Source: an uncultured Blautia sp. (GTDB lineage: Bacteria > Bacillota > Clostridia > Lachnospirales > Lachnospiraceae). From it: a stretch of DNA of 64,000 nucleotides. Location of the stretch: positions 30,759-94,758 of the forward strand of contig CAKROE010000003.1 in the NCBI GenBank assembly GCA_934371915.1. The letters run 5' to 3'. The stretch's first letter is position 1, and the number at the start of each line of letters is the position of its first letter. This document shows, one piece after another, positions 8,250 to 16,240 of this stretch. Under the pieces are notes generated by a model that was not told the origin of the DNA, made no database searches, and saw only the letters and a list, made by a program, of their open reading frames with translations. A program made the translations under genes and the position numbers.

Positions 8250-9533
8250 CTACTCTTCTGTTATAAAATAATCCGGCATCTGGTTTCGATATGTAATCTC
8301 CTGCCCGTCCGGATCAGTCATACTCATCTCGTCAAAGAAATATCCGGTAATCTCATCCAGTTTTTCTCTGCTCTCTGATTCCATATAATATAGTGCAAGA
8401 TATGGATTCGGTCCATATTCCACTACAGTCTCACCTGTCTTATAAAAGATCCACGGTTTGACTACAGCTTCATTTCCGGCAAGTTCATATGCCTTTGTCT
8501 GATCAGCAATCTTACGAAGTTTTCCATGGAAATATACAACTGCTCCATGATGCAGCGGATGAAAAACATCATGTCCTGCGAACATCTCCAGTATTTTTTC
8601 CTTCTGATATACACCGGCCAGCAAAAGTTCTTCTATATTAAAACCATAGACCATATCGGTCAGTTCATGCTCATAGCCAAAAAATCTTGCCGCGATCTCG
8701 CAAACCTGAATGCCTTTACCAGGCTTCCAGAAAAACTGCATCGAAAGTGGTCCATCCATCTGACCCGTGTGTGCAATATAAGACTGAAGCAGATTCTTCG
8801 CAGGTTCATAAACATGAGCAAGAAGACGGGACGGATAAACATTTCGCGTACTGAGCGGAAGCATATCTGCCCCCGGCTGTGTCTTCTCTCTGTCTGCAAT
8901 GCTGATCACGTTTACCTCTCCATCAGCGACCCAGGTCATCATATTAAACTCAAATCCATCGTTGTACTCTTCTACAAGTACCTCTTCCAGATCTGTAAAT
9001 TCTGCGGTCCGCGTAACCTGCTCTGACAGTTCCCTCTCGTCATGGATAATATAGATTCCTCTTGAACCATATTTATCCATCGGCTTACTGATCAGAGGAT
9101 ACGACAGATTTTGAACCAGCTGTTTTATTTTATCCGGTTCGCAGGACAGACTTACCGGTATTTTTACATAACCAGGTGTCGGAAGCCCAAGCTCCGAAAG
9201 GGTCTGACGGCACACGGATTTATCGCGATACCATGGAAGCTGCTCCGGTTTCAGATAGCACGGGAGATCTGCCTTCGCCGCAATTTTGACCATACATTCC
9301 ATCAAAAGATCAGAAAACGAAGTGATGATTCCATCGACCTTTTCCTTCTTACAGAGTTCTGCAATCGCATCTGTATCTGTCACCGGTAAAACATACGAAG
9401 CATCGGCATATGCCCGCGCCTCTCCATTCGGATAGCCGTCACAGACGATCGTATAATATCCTTTTTGTTTTGCTTTCTGTACGAGCTGTACAAATTCCCC
9501 AAGCGTTCCCAGAATCAATAATCTGTGGTTCAT
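8250..9533 (-). CDS. ATP-grasp family ligase of unknown substrate
   Basis: The protein of about 427 aa begins with a Rossmann-like pre-ATP-grasp segment (RLLILGTLGEF...). An ATP-grasp fold follows with a substrate-clamp region, a SKPMDKYGSRGIY nucleotide loop near residue 155 and EIAARFFGYE, a metal-binding-like region, near residue 290. Such enzymes join a carboxylate to an amine or similar nucleophile through an acyl phosphate. The start at 9533 is preferred over 9551 because it forms an ATGA overlap with the preceding gene and has GGGAGG 10 nt upstream. It lies between a PLP-fold protein and WecE, so it may acylate the amino sugar with an amino or other carboxylic acid. That role is inference. 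Confidence 0.7.
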   Translation of the reverse strand: MNHRLLILGTLGEFVQLVQKAKQKGYYTIVCDGYPNGEARAYADASYVLPVTDTDAIAELCKKEKVDGIITSFSDLLMECMVKIAAKADLPCYLKPEQLPWYRDKSVCRQTLSELGLPTPGYVKIPVSLSCEPDKIKQLVQNLSYPLISKPMDKYGSRGIYIIHDERELSEQVTRTAEFTDLEEVLVEEYNDGFEFNMMTWVADGEVNVISIADREKTQPGADMLPLSTRNVYPSRLLAHVYEPAKNLLQSYIAHTGQMDGPLSMQFFWKPGKGIQVCEIAARFFGYEHELTDMVYGFNIEELLLAGVYQKEKILEMFAGHDVFHPLHHGAVVYFHGKLRKIADQTKAYELAGNEAVVKPWIFYKTGETVVEYGPNPYLALYYMESESREKLDEITGYFFDEMSMTDPDGQEITYRNQMPDYFITEE

Positions 9534-10498
9534 TCTGTGGATGCCTCCCATTCTCTGATCCTTGCTGCCATGTATCTCATCTCCTCTTCACCATATCGCT
9601 GATCGCACGGCAGAGGAAGTATATTTGCTGCCCACTGGTATTCCAGCGAATCTTCACTGCACTGTTCAAACATGTTTTTCCAGTAAGTCGGCACAAAAAT
9701 TTTGTGTCCCGCCAGCCATCTGCGAAGCTCCATCCCATTCTCATGATAATATGGATATGCAAACGGACCTTCCGGAATCACACGGTTAAATACAGTCTCT
9801 GACGGGAGCAGTTCGGAAAGAAGTGCATAATTCTCTTCTCGCTGCTTTTTACCCTTCTCATAATCAATTGCTCTGAGAAAGTTGCATGTCAACCGTGACA
9901 TCTTCCGGATCTCCATGCCCTCATAACCGGCTGCATTGTCAAGCATTGCCTGATAATATTTCCCTGCATTTTCTTCGTAACGTCCCAGAATGTGGCTCAT
10001 ACGCGCACCGGATCTGTCCTCCGGCTTTTCCCCGGATAAAACAACATCCGAAGATACGTATGCCCCATCACTGACGCCCCAAAATTTCCGGCAGGAATAC
10101 AGGGTATCCACTCCCTTAAGTGGTTTCTGAAAAAACGCATGCGTATGATCCACGATCACATTGCCATAAACCTTCTGACAGTACAGGATTTTTTCGTCCG
10201 TGAGCTGACCATAATAACTGACCAGATAGAGACATTCCTCTGCCGGAAGTCTCCTTTCTTCCAGAAGAATGTTTAAATCTGCATCAAGATGGTAGAATTC
10301 CACTTCAATATCATGCTCTACACAGATATCAATGACGGACTGGCAAAGAAACACCGGAAGATATATCTTCTTATAGCGACGCGTCTCAAGAAGCCACAAT
10401 AATGCAGTCCTTCCGAGATTTACTTTATACAGGTCCGGATAGTACTCCTCTCCCGCCATTTCCTCCAGTTCAAAATAACCGCCGATTTCTTTTTTCAT
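9530..10498 (-). CDS. Divergent DegT-like PLP-fold enzyme
   Basis: The 322-aa protein resembles the aminotransferase class V/DegT fold without close similarity to WecE. It has a start motif VNLGRTALLWLL where DegT enzymes bind the PLP phosphate, a VDHTHAFFQKP segment at the place of the conserved Asp, and SCRKFWGVSDGAYV, whose Lys could hold PLP. It is shorter than typical DegT enzymes (about 370 aa). Its start codon shares one base with the stop of the GT2 gene (TGATG), and its stop overlaps the ATP-grasp start. It probably modifies the same sugar or its acyl donor. Whether it is an active aminotransferase is uncertain. Confidence 0.55.
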   Translation of the reverse strand: MKKEIGGYFELEEMAGEEYYPDLYKVNLGRTALLWLLETRRYKKIYLPVFLCQSVIDICVEHDIEVEFYHLDADLNILLEERRLPAEECLYLVSYYGQLTDEKILYCQKVYGNVIVDHTHAFFQKPLKGVDTLYSCRKFWGVSDGAYVSSDVVLSGEKPEDRSGARMSHILGRYEENAGKYYQAMLDNAAGYEGMEIRKMSRLTCNFLRAIDYEKGKKQREENYALLSELLPSETVFNRVIPEGPFAYPYYHENGMELRRWLAGHKIFVPTYWKNMFEQCSEDSLEYQWAANILPLPCDQRYGEEEMRYMAARIREWEASTE

Positions 10499-11430
10499 CA
10501 GTCTGTGTCCTCCCGACGGATCACGTAGTGAGGCATTTTTTTCGCCTCATTCAAAATATTCATCAGATAAATCCCCATAATACCGATTGATAACAGGATC
10601 AGCCCGAAAAAAGCGAGCATCACCAGCATTAAGGATGTCCAGCCTTCAACTGAAATTCCAAATGCAAAATAACGGATCAGGAAATAAACTGCCATCACCA
10701 TACTTATCAGAAAACTTACAATACCGATATTTCGAACCATAAGAAGCGGAAATGCAGTATGTGCGGTAATATCATAGATCAGATCCTTCAGAAGTCTCTT
10801 GAAGGAGTAGCCGCTCTTTCCGTATGCTCTGGCGGCATGCTGTACCGGCACATTGATAATACGATTCGAGGTCAGTACCAGAAGGTTGCCGATCTGCGGC
10901 AGATATGTATTCGTCTTTACCATCGCATCTACAAGGAAACGACGGATCAGACGGTAACTGGTGATCTGGAGATTCGGATCCTTACCAAGCATTTTGGATG
11001 TCGCCCACACAGAAAACTTCGTACCAAGTCTGCGAATAAATCCATGCTTTCTTCCTTCATAACTTGCGATGATCGCGTCCACGTCATCACGCTCTCTCAT
11101 TACATTAACCATCTTCGGCAGTTCCTCCGGCTGATGCTGCAGATCATCGTCCATTGTTACGACAAAATCTCCGCGGACATGTGCAAAACCGCACAAAAGT
11201 GCCGGATGCTGGCCAAAGTTTCTTGCCATCTGTATAATTCTGACTCTCTGATCTTTGTTCCGAAGCTCTGTCATCACTTCAAAAGAACGGTCTTTCGATC
11301 CGTCATCGACGAGAATCAGCTCAAAATCTTCTTTTATGACCTCCCGGAAAACCTTTTCCAGGCGGGTATAAAGTTCCTCAAGCGTATGTTCTGAATTATA
11401 CACAGGAACCACAACGGAATACAAACTCAT
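10498..11430 (-). CDS. Polyprenyl-phosphate glycosyltransferase (GtrB/ArnC/DPM1-like GT2)
   Basis: The 310-aa product has a cytoplasmic GT2 domain (about 1-225) with SVVVPVYNSE at the N-terminus, the acidic motif LVDDGSKD and the metal-binding motif MDDDLQHQPEE. Two C-terminal membrane helices (about 230-295) end in a short basic tail. This is the layout of enzymes that move one sugar from a nucleotide onto undecaprenyl phosphate, such as GtrB, ArnC and CsbB. It heads the operon with the WecE-type gene and diverges from the SMR pair, so it is the likely step loading the amino sugar onto the carrier. The sugar is not identified directly. Confidence 0.85.
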   Translation of the reverse strand: MSLYSVVVPVYNSEHTLEELYTRLEKVFREVIKEDFELILVDDGSKDRSFEVMTELRNKDQRVRIIQMARNFGQHPALLCGFAHVRGDFVVTMDDDLQHQPEELPKMVNVMRERDDVDAIIASYEGRKHGFIRRLGTKFSVWATSKMLGKDPNLQITSYRLIRRFLVDAMVKTNTYLPQIGNLLVLTSNRIINVPVQHAARAYGKSGYSFKRLLKDLIYDITAHTAFPLLMVRNIGIVSFLISMVMAVYFLIRYFAFGISVEGWTSLMLVMLAFFGLILLSIGIMGIYLMNILNEAKKMPHYVIRREDTD

Positions 11431-11469
11431 ATGTTTTCCTCGCTCTTTCTAATTATAGCATTCATTTTT

Positions 11470-11498
11470 ATCATATCATTTTCGATATGTCTTGTAAA
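11470..11498 (-). promoter_or_regulatory. Candidate promoter of the amino-sugar operon
   Basis: On the minus strand TTTACA (11498-11493) precedes TATGAT (11475-11470) by 17 nt. An extra TATAAT lies closer to the gene at 11457-11452. The 158-base gap to the divergent SMR pair also holds a TACAAT at 11550-11555 on the plus strand, with a poor -35 box. Confidence 0.5.
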
Positions 11499-11588
11499 GC
11501 AATCAAAAAATTCCTGTCGATTCCTATTTTAAATCCACGGTATTTGTTGTACAATGTCAGAAAACCATTTATATTTTTCGGAGGAACC

Positions 11589-11939
11589 ATGAAAAATTTC
11601 CGTAATTATCTACAGCTTCATTTAAACATCCTGCTGTTTTCACTGACAAGCGTTTTTTCGAAGCTTGCATCGATCCAGTATAACCGAAACGGAATGCACA
11701 CACCGCTTCTCTATGTATTTCTGTTTCTTATGATCGCCAACTGTGGTATCTATGCGATTGCCTGGCAGCAGGTCATCAAGAAATTTTCTCTGTCAACTGC
11801 CTATGCCAACAAAAGCGTCTACCTTCTATGGTCGCAGATCTGGGCAGTGATCATCTTTCACGAACAGCTTTCCCCACAGAACATTCTGGGGATTCTGATC
11901 GTATTATTTGGAGTATGGACGGTGCAGCGTTATGAATAG
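11589..11939 (+). CDS. Small SMR/EamA-type membrane protein, first of a pair
   Basis: The 116-aa protein has four predicted membrane segments and the layout of the small multidrug resistance fold. The ATG at 11589 follows GGAGG closely; the frame is open further upstream but without a ribosome site. It overlaps the next gene, another four-helix protein, by 8 bases. Paired SMR proteins such as ArnE/ArnF move undecaprenyl-phosphate sugars across the membrane. Divergence from a polyprenyl-phosphate GT2 operon makes a flippase role more likely than drug efflux. No catalytic residue can prove this. A single hydrophobic domain per gene suggests a heterodimer. Confidence 0.7.
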   Translation: MKNFRNYLQLHLNILLFSLTSVFSKLASIQYNRNGMHTPLLYVFLFLMIANCGIYAIAWQQVIKKFSLSTAYANKSVYLLWSQIWAVIIFHEQLSPQNILGILIVLFGVWTVQRYE

Positions 11940-12270
11940 AACATTTCTTCTTATTATGCTGGGAGGAACTTTCTTCTCTGCAATCTCCCAGATTCTTTTA
12001 AAGCAGAGTGCAAACATCAAATACAGCAATCCCCTCAGAGAGTATCTGAACTGGCGTGTCATCCTCGCTTATTTTCTTTTTTTTGGTATTCTTCTTCTGA
12101 ATACCTGGTGCTACACAAAAGTCGATATGCGCTACGGACCGGTCATTGATACCGCCGCCTATGTATTCGTCCTGCTGCTCTCAAAAGTGATCCTGAAAGA
12201 AAAAATCACACGGGGCAAATTTATCGGCAACCTGATCATTATTGCCGGAATCATTGTTTATACACTGTAA
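11932..12270 (+). CDS. Small SMR/EamA-type membrane protein, second of a pair
   Basis: The 112-aa protein has four membrane segments and overlaps the first partner (ATGAATAG junction). The longest frame starts at 11908, but the ATG at 11932 gives the compact SMR size. The C-terminal part (LSKVILKEKITRGKFIGNLIIIAGIIVY) is typical of the last two helices of the EamA/SMR superfamily. The pair probably forms a heterodimeric lipid-linked-sugar flippase for the neighbouring GT2/DUF2142 system, by analogy with ArnE and ArnF. It is followed by a strong terminator shared with the convergent zinc-ribbon gene. Confidence 0.7.
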   Translation: MNRTFLLIMLGGTFFSAISQILLKQSANIKYSNPLREYLNWRVILAYFLFFGILLLNTWCYTKVDMRYGPVIDTAAYVFVLLLSKVILKEKITRGKFIGNLIIIAGIIVYTL

Positions 12271-12310
12271 CTAATCGACCGATTACATAAACACAACATT
12301 TCCTGTGGAT

Positions 12311-12350
12311 AAAACGGACAGATGAGAATCTTTTCCCATCTGTCCGTTTT
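12311..12350. terminator. Bidirectional intrinsic terminator
   Basis: A perfect 14-bp stem (12311-12324 with 12337-12350, AAAACGGACAGATG) has a 12-nt loop and T tracts on both strands. It sits between the convergent SMR pair and the zinc-ribbon gene. Confidence 0.92.
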
Positions 12351-12384
12351 TATCTGCGCATTTATACCTTGCGGTCAGCTCTGT

Positions 12385-13008
12385 TTATTCTTCTGTTTTT
12401 GCTTCTTCGGTAATTTCTTCTGCAGCTTCGTCTGCTTTTTCCTCCGATTCAGCTTCTGCAGCTTCCTCTCCAGCTTCGTCGGCTGTCGGTTCTTCGGTAG
12501 CCTCTACAGTATCTGCCGCTTCTGTTTCGGCCTCTGTCTCTGCCACTTCTTCTGCGGCTTCTTCCGACTTTTTTTCTTCCTCTACCTCCTCGGCAGTACC
12601 ATCGATTGTATCCCCGGCATCTTCTTCCTCTTCCTGTGTCGGACAAGCCGCACCACAGAATTTACAGAATGCAGCATTCTTCTCGACTTCTTTACCGCAG
12701 GATGGGCAGATTCGTCTGGTTCTGATCTTCAGCTCATCGATATCTGTACGCAACTGTTCAATCTGTTCCATACGCTGATCGATCTGCTCACAAAGTGCTT
12801 TCTGTGCATCGTCTACCGGTACTTCTTCTTTGTAACGCTGGTACACGATTTTTCCAAGATCTGCCATGATTTTATCAATCTGACGTTCTTCTGCGGATAT
12901 TTTATTCTTAAGACGCTGTGTTTCATAAGCATCTTCCGCACGTCCGCTTAATTCTTTTGCAGTTTTTGAAAGTGCCTGTCCGAGATTACCAAAAAAATCC
13001 TTTGCCAT
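12385..13008 (-). CDS. Coiled-coil zinc-ribbon protein with acidic Glu/Ala-rich tail
   Basis: The 207-aa cytoplasmic protein has three parts. An N-terminal helical segment (about 1-95) carries regular charged heptads and probably forms a coiled coil. A single zinc ribbon has Cys pairs CPSC and CKFC 13 residues apart (about 100-120). A low-complexity tail from about 125 to the end is made almost only of Glu, Ala, Thr and Asp. No enzyme motif is present. Zinc-ribbon proteins of this type are common and unassigned in Clostridia. It follows the ClpX-like gene by 48 bases and could be co-transcribed with it. Confidence 0.75.
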   Translation of the reverse strand: MAKDFFGNLGQALSKTAKELSGRAEDAYETQRLKNKISAEERQIDKIMADLGKIVYQRYKEEVPVDDAQKALCEQIDQRMEQIEQLRTDIDELKIRTRRICPSCGKEVEKNAAFCKFCGAACPTQEEEEDAGDTIDGTAEEVEEEKKSEEAAEEVAETEAETEAADTVEATEEPTADEAGEEAAEAESEEKADEAAEEITEEAKTEE

Positions 13009-13056
13009 AATACATTTCCTCTCTTTCTTAGTCTGTGCAAAATCTATGTTGCAAAA

Positions 13057-14484
13057 TTACTGTCCACTTTCAAGAAGCGGTACCTCCTGCCCGCGAAGAA
13101 GAATCTTCGGTCCGCCGTTTCCTTCAATATAACCTCTGGTGATCACTACCTCTCCAATATTGTCATCCTTCGGAATTTCATACATGATATCCAGCATGTA
13201 TTCCTCAAGGATTGCACGAAGCGCTCTGGCTCCGGTGTGTTTCTCCATTGCTTTCGCTGCAATTGCACGAAGCGCGTCCTCCTCAAATTCCAGTTTGACT
13301 TCGTCCAGTGCCAGAAGCTTCTGATACTGCTTAAGGATCGCATTTCTTGGCTCACGCAGAATCTGTACCATCATATCTTCTGTAAGACCATTCATTGTAA
13401 ATATAATCGGAAGTCGTCCGATAAATTCCGGAATCATACCGAAATTTCGAAGATCATCCACAGTAACCTTCTCAAGAAGATTCGGATCATCGTCATACTT
13501 ATCCTTCAGATCTGCATAAAATCCTATCGATGCCTGTTTGTTCAGACGCTCTTTGATGATATTCTCAAGATCCGGGAAAGCGCCTCCGCAGATAAACAAA
13601 ATATTTCTTGTATTCACTGTAGTCAGCGGAACCATTGCATTTTTGCTGTTGGCACCAATCGGCACCTCGACATCACTGCCTTCGAGGAGTTTCAGCATTC
13701 CCTGCTGTACCGCCTCACCGCTGACATCTCTCTGATTCGTGTTTTTCTTCTTCGCGATCTTATCGATTTCATCAATAAAAATAATTCCATGTTCGGCCTT
13801 CTCGACGTCATTATCTGCTGCCGCAAGAAGCTTCGAAACAACGCTCTCAATATCATCACCGATATAGCCTGCCTCTGTAAGGGATGTCGCATCTGCAATC
13901 GCAAGCGGTACATCCAGAAGTTTCGCAAGTGTCTTGACCAGATAAGTCTTACCGCATCCGGTCGGTCCAATCATCAGCATATTGGATTTCTCGATTGCGA
14001 TTTCATCCATTGTATCGGTCGCAACACGCTTATAATGATTGTAAACGGCAACGGACATAACCTTTTTCGCATGCTCCTGTCCGATCACGTATTCATCAAG
14101 TGTTGCCTTGATCTTGTGTGGTGCAGGAATTTTTTTCAGATCGAGGACCGGATCTTTCTTTTCACTTTTTTTCTTCTTTGGTTTCGGCTGCTGTCCCATC
14201 TGATTCTGGAAACTGCTCAGATCGATCATACTGATATTCGGCATATTAAATAAATCGCCATAATTAAAATTACCACTCTGCATCTGTGTATTCATGCTGT
14301 CGAAACTTCTCTGCATGCAGTCCGGACATATATGTATATTATTCGGAAGATCTATCATCTTTCCTGCCTGACGCTCGGAACGGTGACAGAGGGTACAGAA
14401 CTTCTCCGGTTCATAATCATCGGTCTGATCGTCTGTATCCTGATTTTCTTCCTCTATGATTTCATCATTGTATTTATCTGTCAT
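13057..14484 (-). CDS. ClpX-like AAA+ unfoldase paralogue lacking the RKH loop
   Basis: The protein of about 475 aa follows an AAGGAG site 5 nt before the ATG at 14484; an upstream ATG at 14499 has no ribosome site. It has a ClpX-type zinc-binding domain (Cys30, Cys33, Cys53, Cys56), a Lys-rich linker, Walker A GPTGCGKT (173-180), Walker B IIFIDE (234-239), the pore-1 loop GYIG (206-209), the ClpP-docking tripeptide IGF (320-322) and a sensor-2 GARALRAI near the end. The RKH pore-entrance loop of canonical ClpX is replaced by IGANSKNAMVP. No clpP or tig lies nearby. It should therefore dock on ClpP but select other substrates than canonical ClpX. Confidence 0.85.
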   Translation of the reverse strand: MTDKYNDEIIEEENQDTDDQTDDYEPEKFCTLCHRSERQAGKMIDLPNNIHICPDCMQRSFDSMNTQMQSGNFNYGDLFNMPNISMIDLSSFQNQMGQQPKPKKKKSEKKDPVLDLKKIPAPHKIKATLDEYVIGQEHAKKVMSVAVYNHYKRVATDTMDEIAIEKSNMLMIGPTGCGKTYLVKTLAKLLDVPLAIADATSLTEAGYIGDDIESVVSKLLAAADNDVEKAEHGIIFIDEIDKIAKKKNTNQRDVSGEAVQQGMLKLLEGSDVEVPIGANSKNAMVPLTTVNTRNILFICGGAFPDLENIIKERLNKQASIGFYADLKDKYDDDPNLLEKVTVDDLRNFGMIPEFIGRLPIIFTMNGLTEDMMVQILREPRNAILKQYQKLLALDEVKLEFEEDALRAIAAKAMEKHTGARALRAILEEYMLDIMYEIPKDDNIGEVVITRGYIEGNGGPKILLRGQEVPLLESGQ

Positions 14485-14531
14485 ATAAACTCCTTTCATT
14501 TACGGCGCTTCGCAACTGCTCTCATATGCAA

Positions 14532-14578
14532 AACGCACAGGCTAATGGTTCCTGTCCCGGCCCATTTACCTATGCGTT
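14532..14578 (-). ncRNA. Structured leader hairpin of the ClpX-like gene
   Basis: Within the approximately 90-nt leader, AACGCATAGGTAAATGG pairs with CCATTAGCCTGTGCGTT (17 positions, two G-U pairs and one mismatch). The loop is 13 nt and TTTTGC follows. It could act as an attenuator or stability element. Confidence 0.5.
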
Positions 14579-14579
14579 C

Positions 14580-14607
14580 ATTATAACATAACCTATCACA
14601 CTGTAAA
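14580..14607 (-). promoter_or_regulatory. Candidate promoter of the ClpX-like gene
   Basis: On the minus strand TTTACA (14607-14602) and a perfect TATAAT (14585-14580) are separated by 16 nt, directly upstream of the leader hairpin. Confidence 0.65.
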
Positions 14608-14628
14608 ATAAAGTTTTTATAAATTCGA

Positions 14629-16137
14629 TCAGCCCGTGTAATCCGAACGGTTTCCAAGCGTCACGGAAATTGTTTTCTGTACATATTCTCCGTTATCAGC
14701 TCTGGAAACAACAACATCCACTGATTCACCGGCTTCATAATAAGCCAGTTTATTTTCCAGATCTTCTCTGCCGCTTACTGTCTGTCCGTCAAAGCTTACA
14801 ATAATATCGCCCTTCTGAATACCAGCCTCGCCTGCTGCAGAATCTTTATCGACACGGATCACAAATGCGCCTTCCGGCATATCGTACATCTGGATTGCTT
14901 CCGTTGACAGATCTGCAGAAGTAACTCCAAGATATGCTGCCTTCGAATCATCCTCTACTTTATCTCTCGTCTGACGGTTCATAAGGTCTTCCAGTATCGG
15001 CTGTGCTTTCGAGATCGGAATCGCATAACCCATACCTTCGACCGCACTGTCGGCATACTTCGCAGAATTGATACCGATCACTTCTCCCTGCATATTAAGA
15101 AGTGCGCCGCCACTGTTGCCCGGGTTGATCGCTGCATCTGTCTGGATCAGTCCATCACTTGTCGTACCGTCACTTGTCGAAATACTTCTGTTTAATGCGC
15201 TGATCCATCCGGATGTTACAGACTGTCCATATCCAAGTGCATTACCGATCGCAACGACCTGTTCTCCGACTTCCATTGAATCAGAATCCCCAAGCTGTGC
15301 AATCTTGATCTGTGATAAGGTATCCTCCGGAATGTCAGATTTCTGTACGGCAACCACAGCAAGATCATTTGCTTCGTCTGTGCCTTTTATCTTCGCACTG
15401 ACAGCATCCTCCACGTTGACATCCCCATCACTCTCCGAAGACATGTCCACAGTCTCTGCCTCCGCATTGACTACATCCCTTCCGGCAAAACATACGCTGA
15501 GTGTCGTCGCACCATCTACCACATGATTATTTGTTGCGATCAGAAGTTCATCATCATTCTCACCTACAATGATACCGGATCCGCTGCCTTCACTGGAATA
15601 CTGCTGTGTATCGCCATATCCATATCCAAATCCAAATGCGCGGAAATAATTCGGAATCTCCTGTACGCTGACAGATGTAATCGCGACAACAGTCGGCATC
15701 GCTGCTTTTGCCACATCCGTAACACTTCCTATCTGAGCAGAAGCGCCCTGTGCTGCATCAGCTGTACCATTCCCGGAAGAATCTGTACCCTCTGAGGCTG
15801 CATCATCTGACGATGCACTCACGGCAAGCTGCGCTGTCTCAATCTGCGGTTCTGCATCATCTGTCATTGTAAACACATACTGATGTGCAAAAAAATTCAC
15901 GCCCTGAAATACTACACCGGCAACCAGTCCGAAAACTACTGCAAGAGAAATCGTCGAAGCCAGTTTCCTGCCACCGCTTTTCTTCCTGCGTTTCTTTTTG
16001 TCCGGTCCATGCCCTGTTTCATTCACATACGTCTGATGCATATTATAATGTTCATATCTCAGCGGTTCATTGAACCGTTCGGTATCTCTATCATTCTGTG
16101 GAGCATTTCCCGAATTCCATTTTTCTTCGTCGTTCAT
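14629..16137 (-). CDS. htrA: HtrA/DegP-family S1C serine protease, membrane anchored
   Basis: The 502-aa protein has a cytoplasmic N-terminus with a KKKRRKK stretch, one membrane helix (about 60-85) and a Ser/Ala/Asp-rich linker to about 135. A trypsin-like domain follows with His205 (NNHVVDG), Asp258 (ANDLAVV) and Ser342 (NPGNSGGAL). One C-terminal PDZ domain spans about 400-495. All three catalytic residues are present. Such proteases degrade or process misfolded proteins at the outer face of the membrane. The domain has an insert rich in Asp, Ser and Glu between His and Asp (about 225-255), longer than usual. It forms a single-gene unit between the ClpX-like and GT2 genes. Confidence 0.93.
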   Translation of the reverse strand: MNDEEKWNSGNAPQNDRDTERFNEPLRYEHYNMHQTYVNETGHGPDKKKRRKKSGGRKLASTISLAVVFGLVAGVVFQGVNFFAHQYVFTMTDDAEPQIETAQLAVSASSDDAASEGTDSSGNGTADAAQGASAQIGSVTDVAKAAMPTVVAITSVSVQEIPNYFRAFGFGYGYGDTQQYSSEGSGSGIIVGENDDELLIATNNHVVDGATTLSVCFAGRDVVNAEAETVDMSSESDGDVNVEDAVSAKIKGTDEANDLAVVAVQKSDIPEDTLSQIKIAQLGDSDSMEVGEQVVAIGNALGYGQSVTSGWISALNRSISTSDGTTSDGLIQTDAAINPGNSGGALLNMQGEVIGINSAKYADSAVEGMGYAIPISKAQPILEDLMNRQTRDKVEDDSKAAYLGVTSADLSTEAIQMYDMPEGAFVIRVDKDSAAGEAGIQKGDIIVSFDGQTVSGREDLENKLAYYEAGESVDVVVSRADNGEYVQKTISVTLGNRSDYTG

Positions 16138-16240
16138 GCTGTGCTCCTTTCTGCTTTCTTCTTATTTCTTATCATGAAAACAGTGTATCAGTCAATTGTG
16201 TTGAAAATGTGACAACTCCTTTAAAAAAGCGTGTTTCTGC

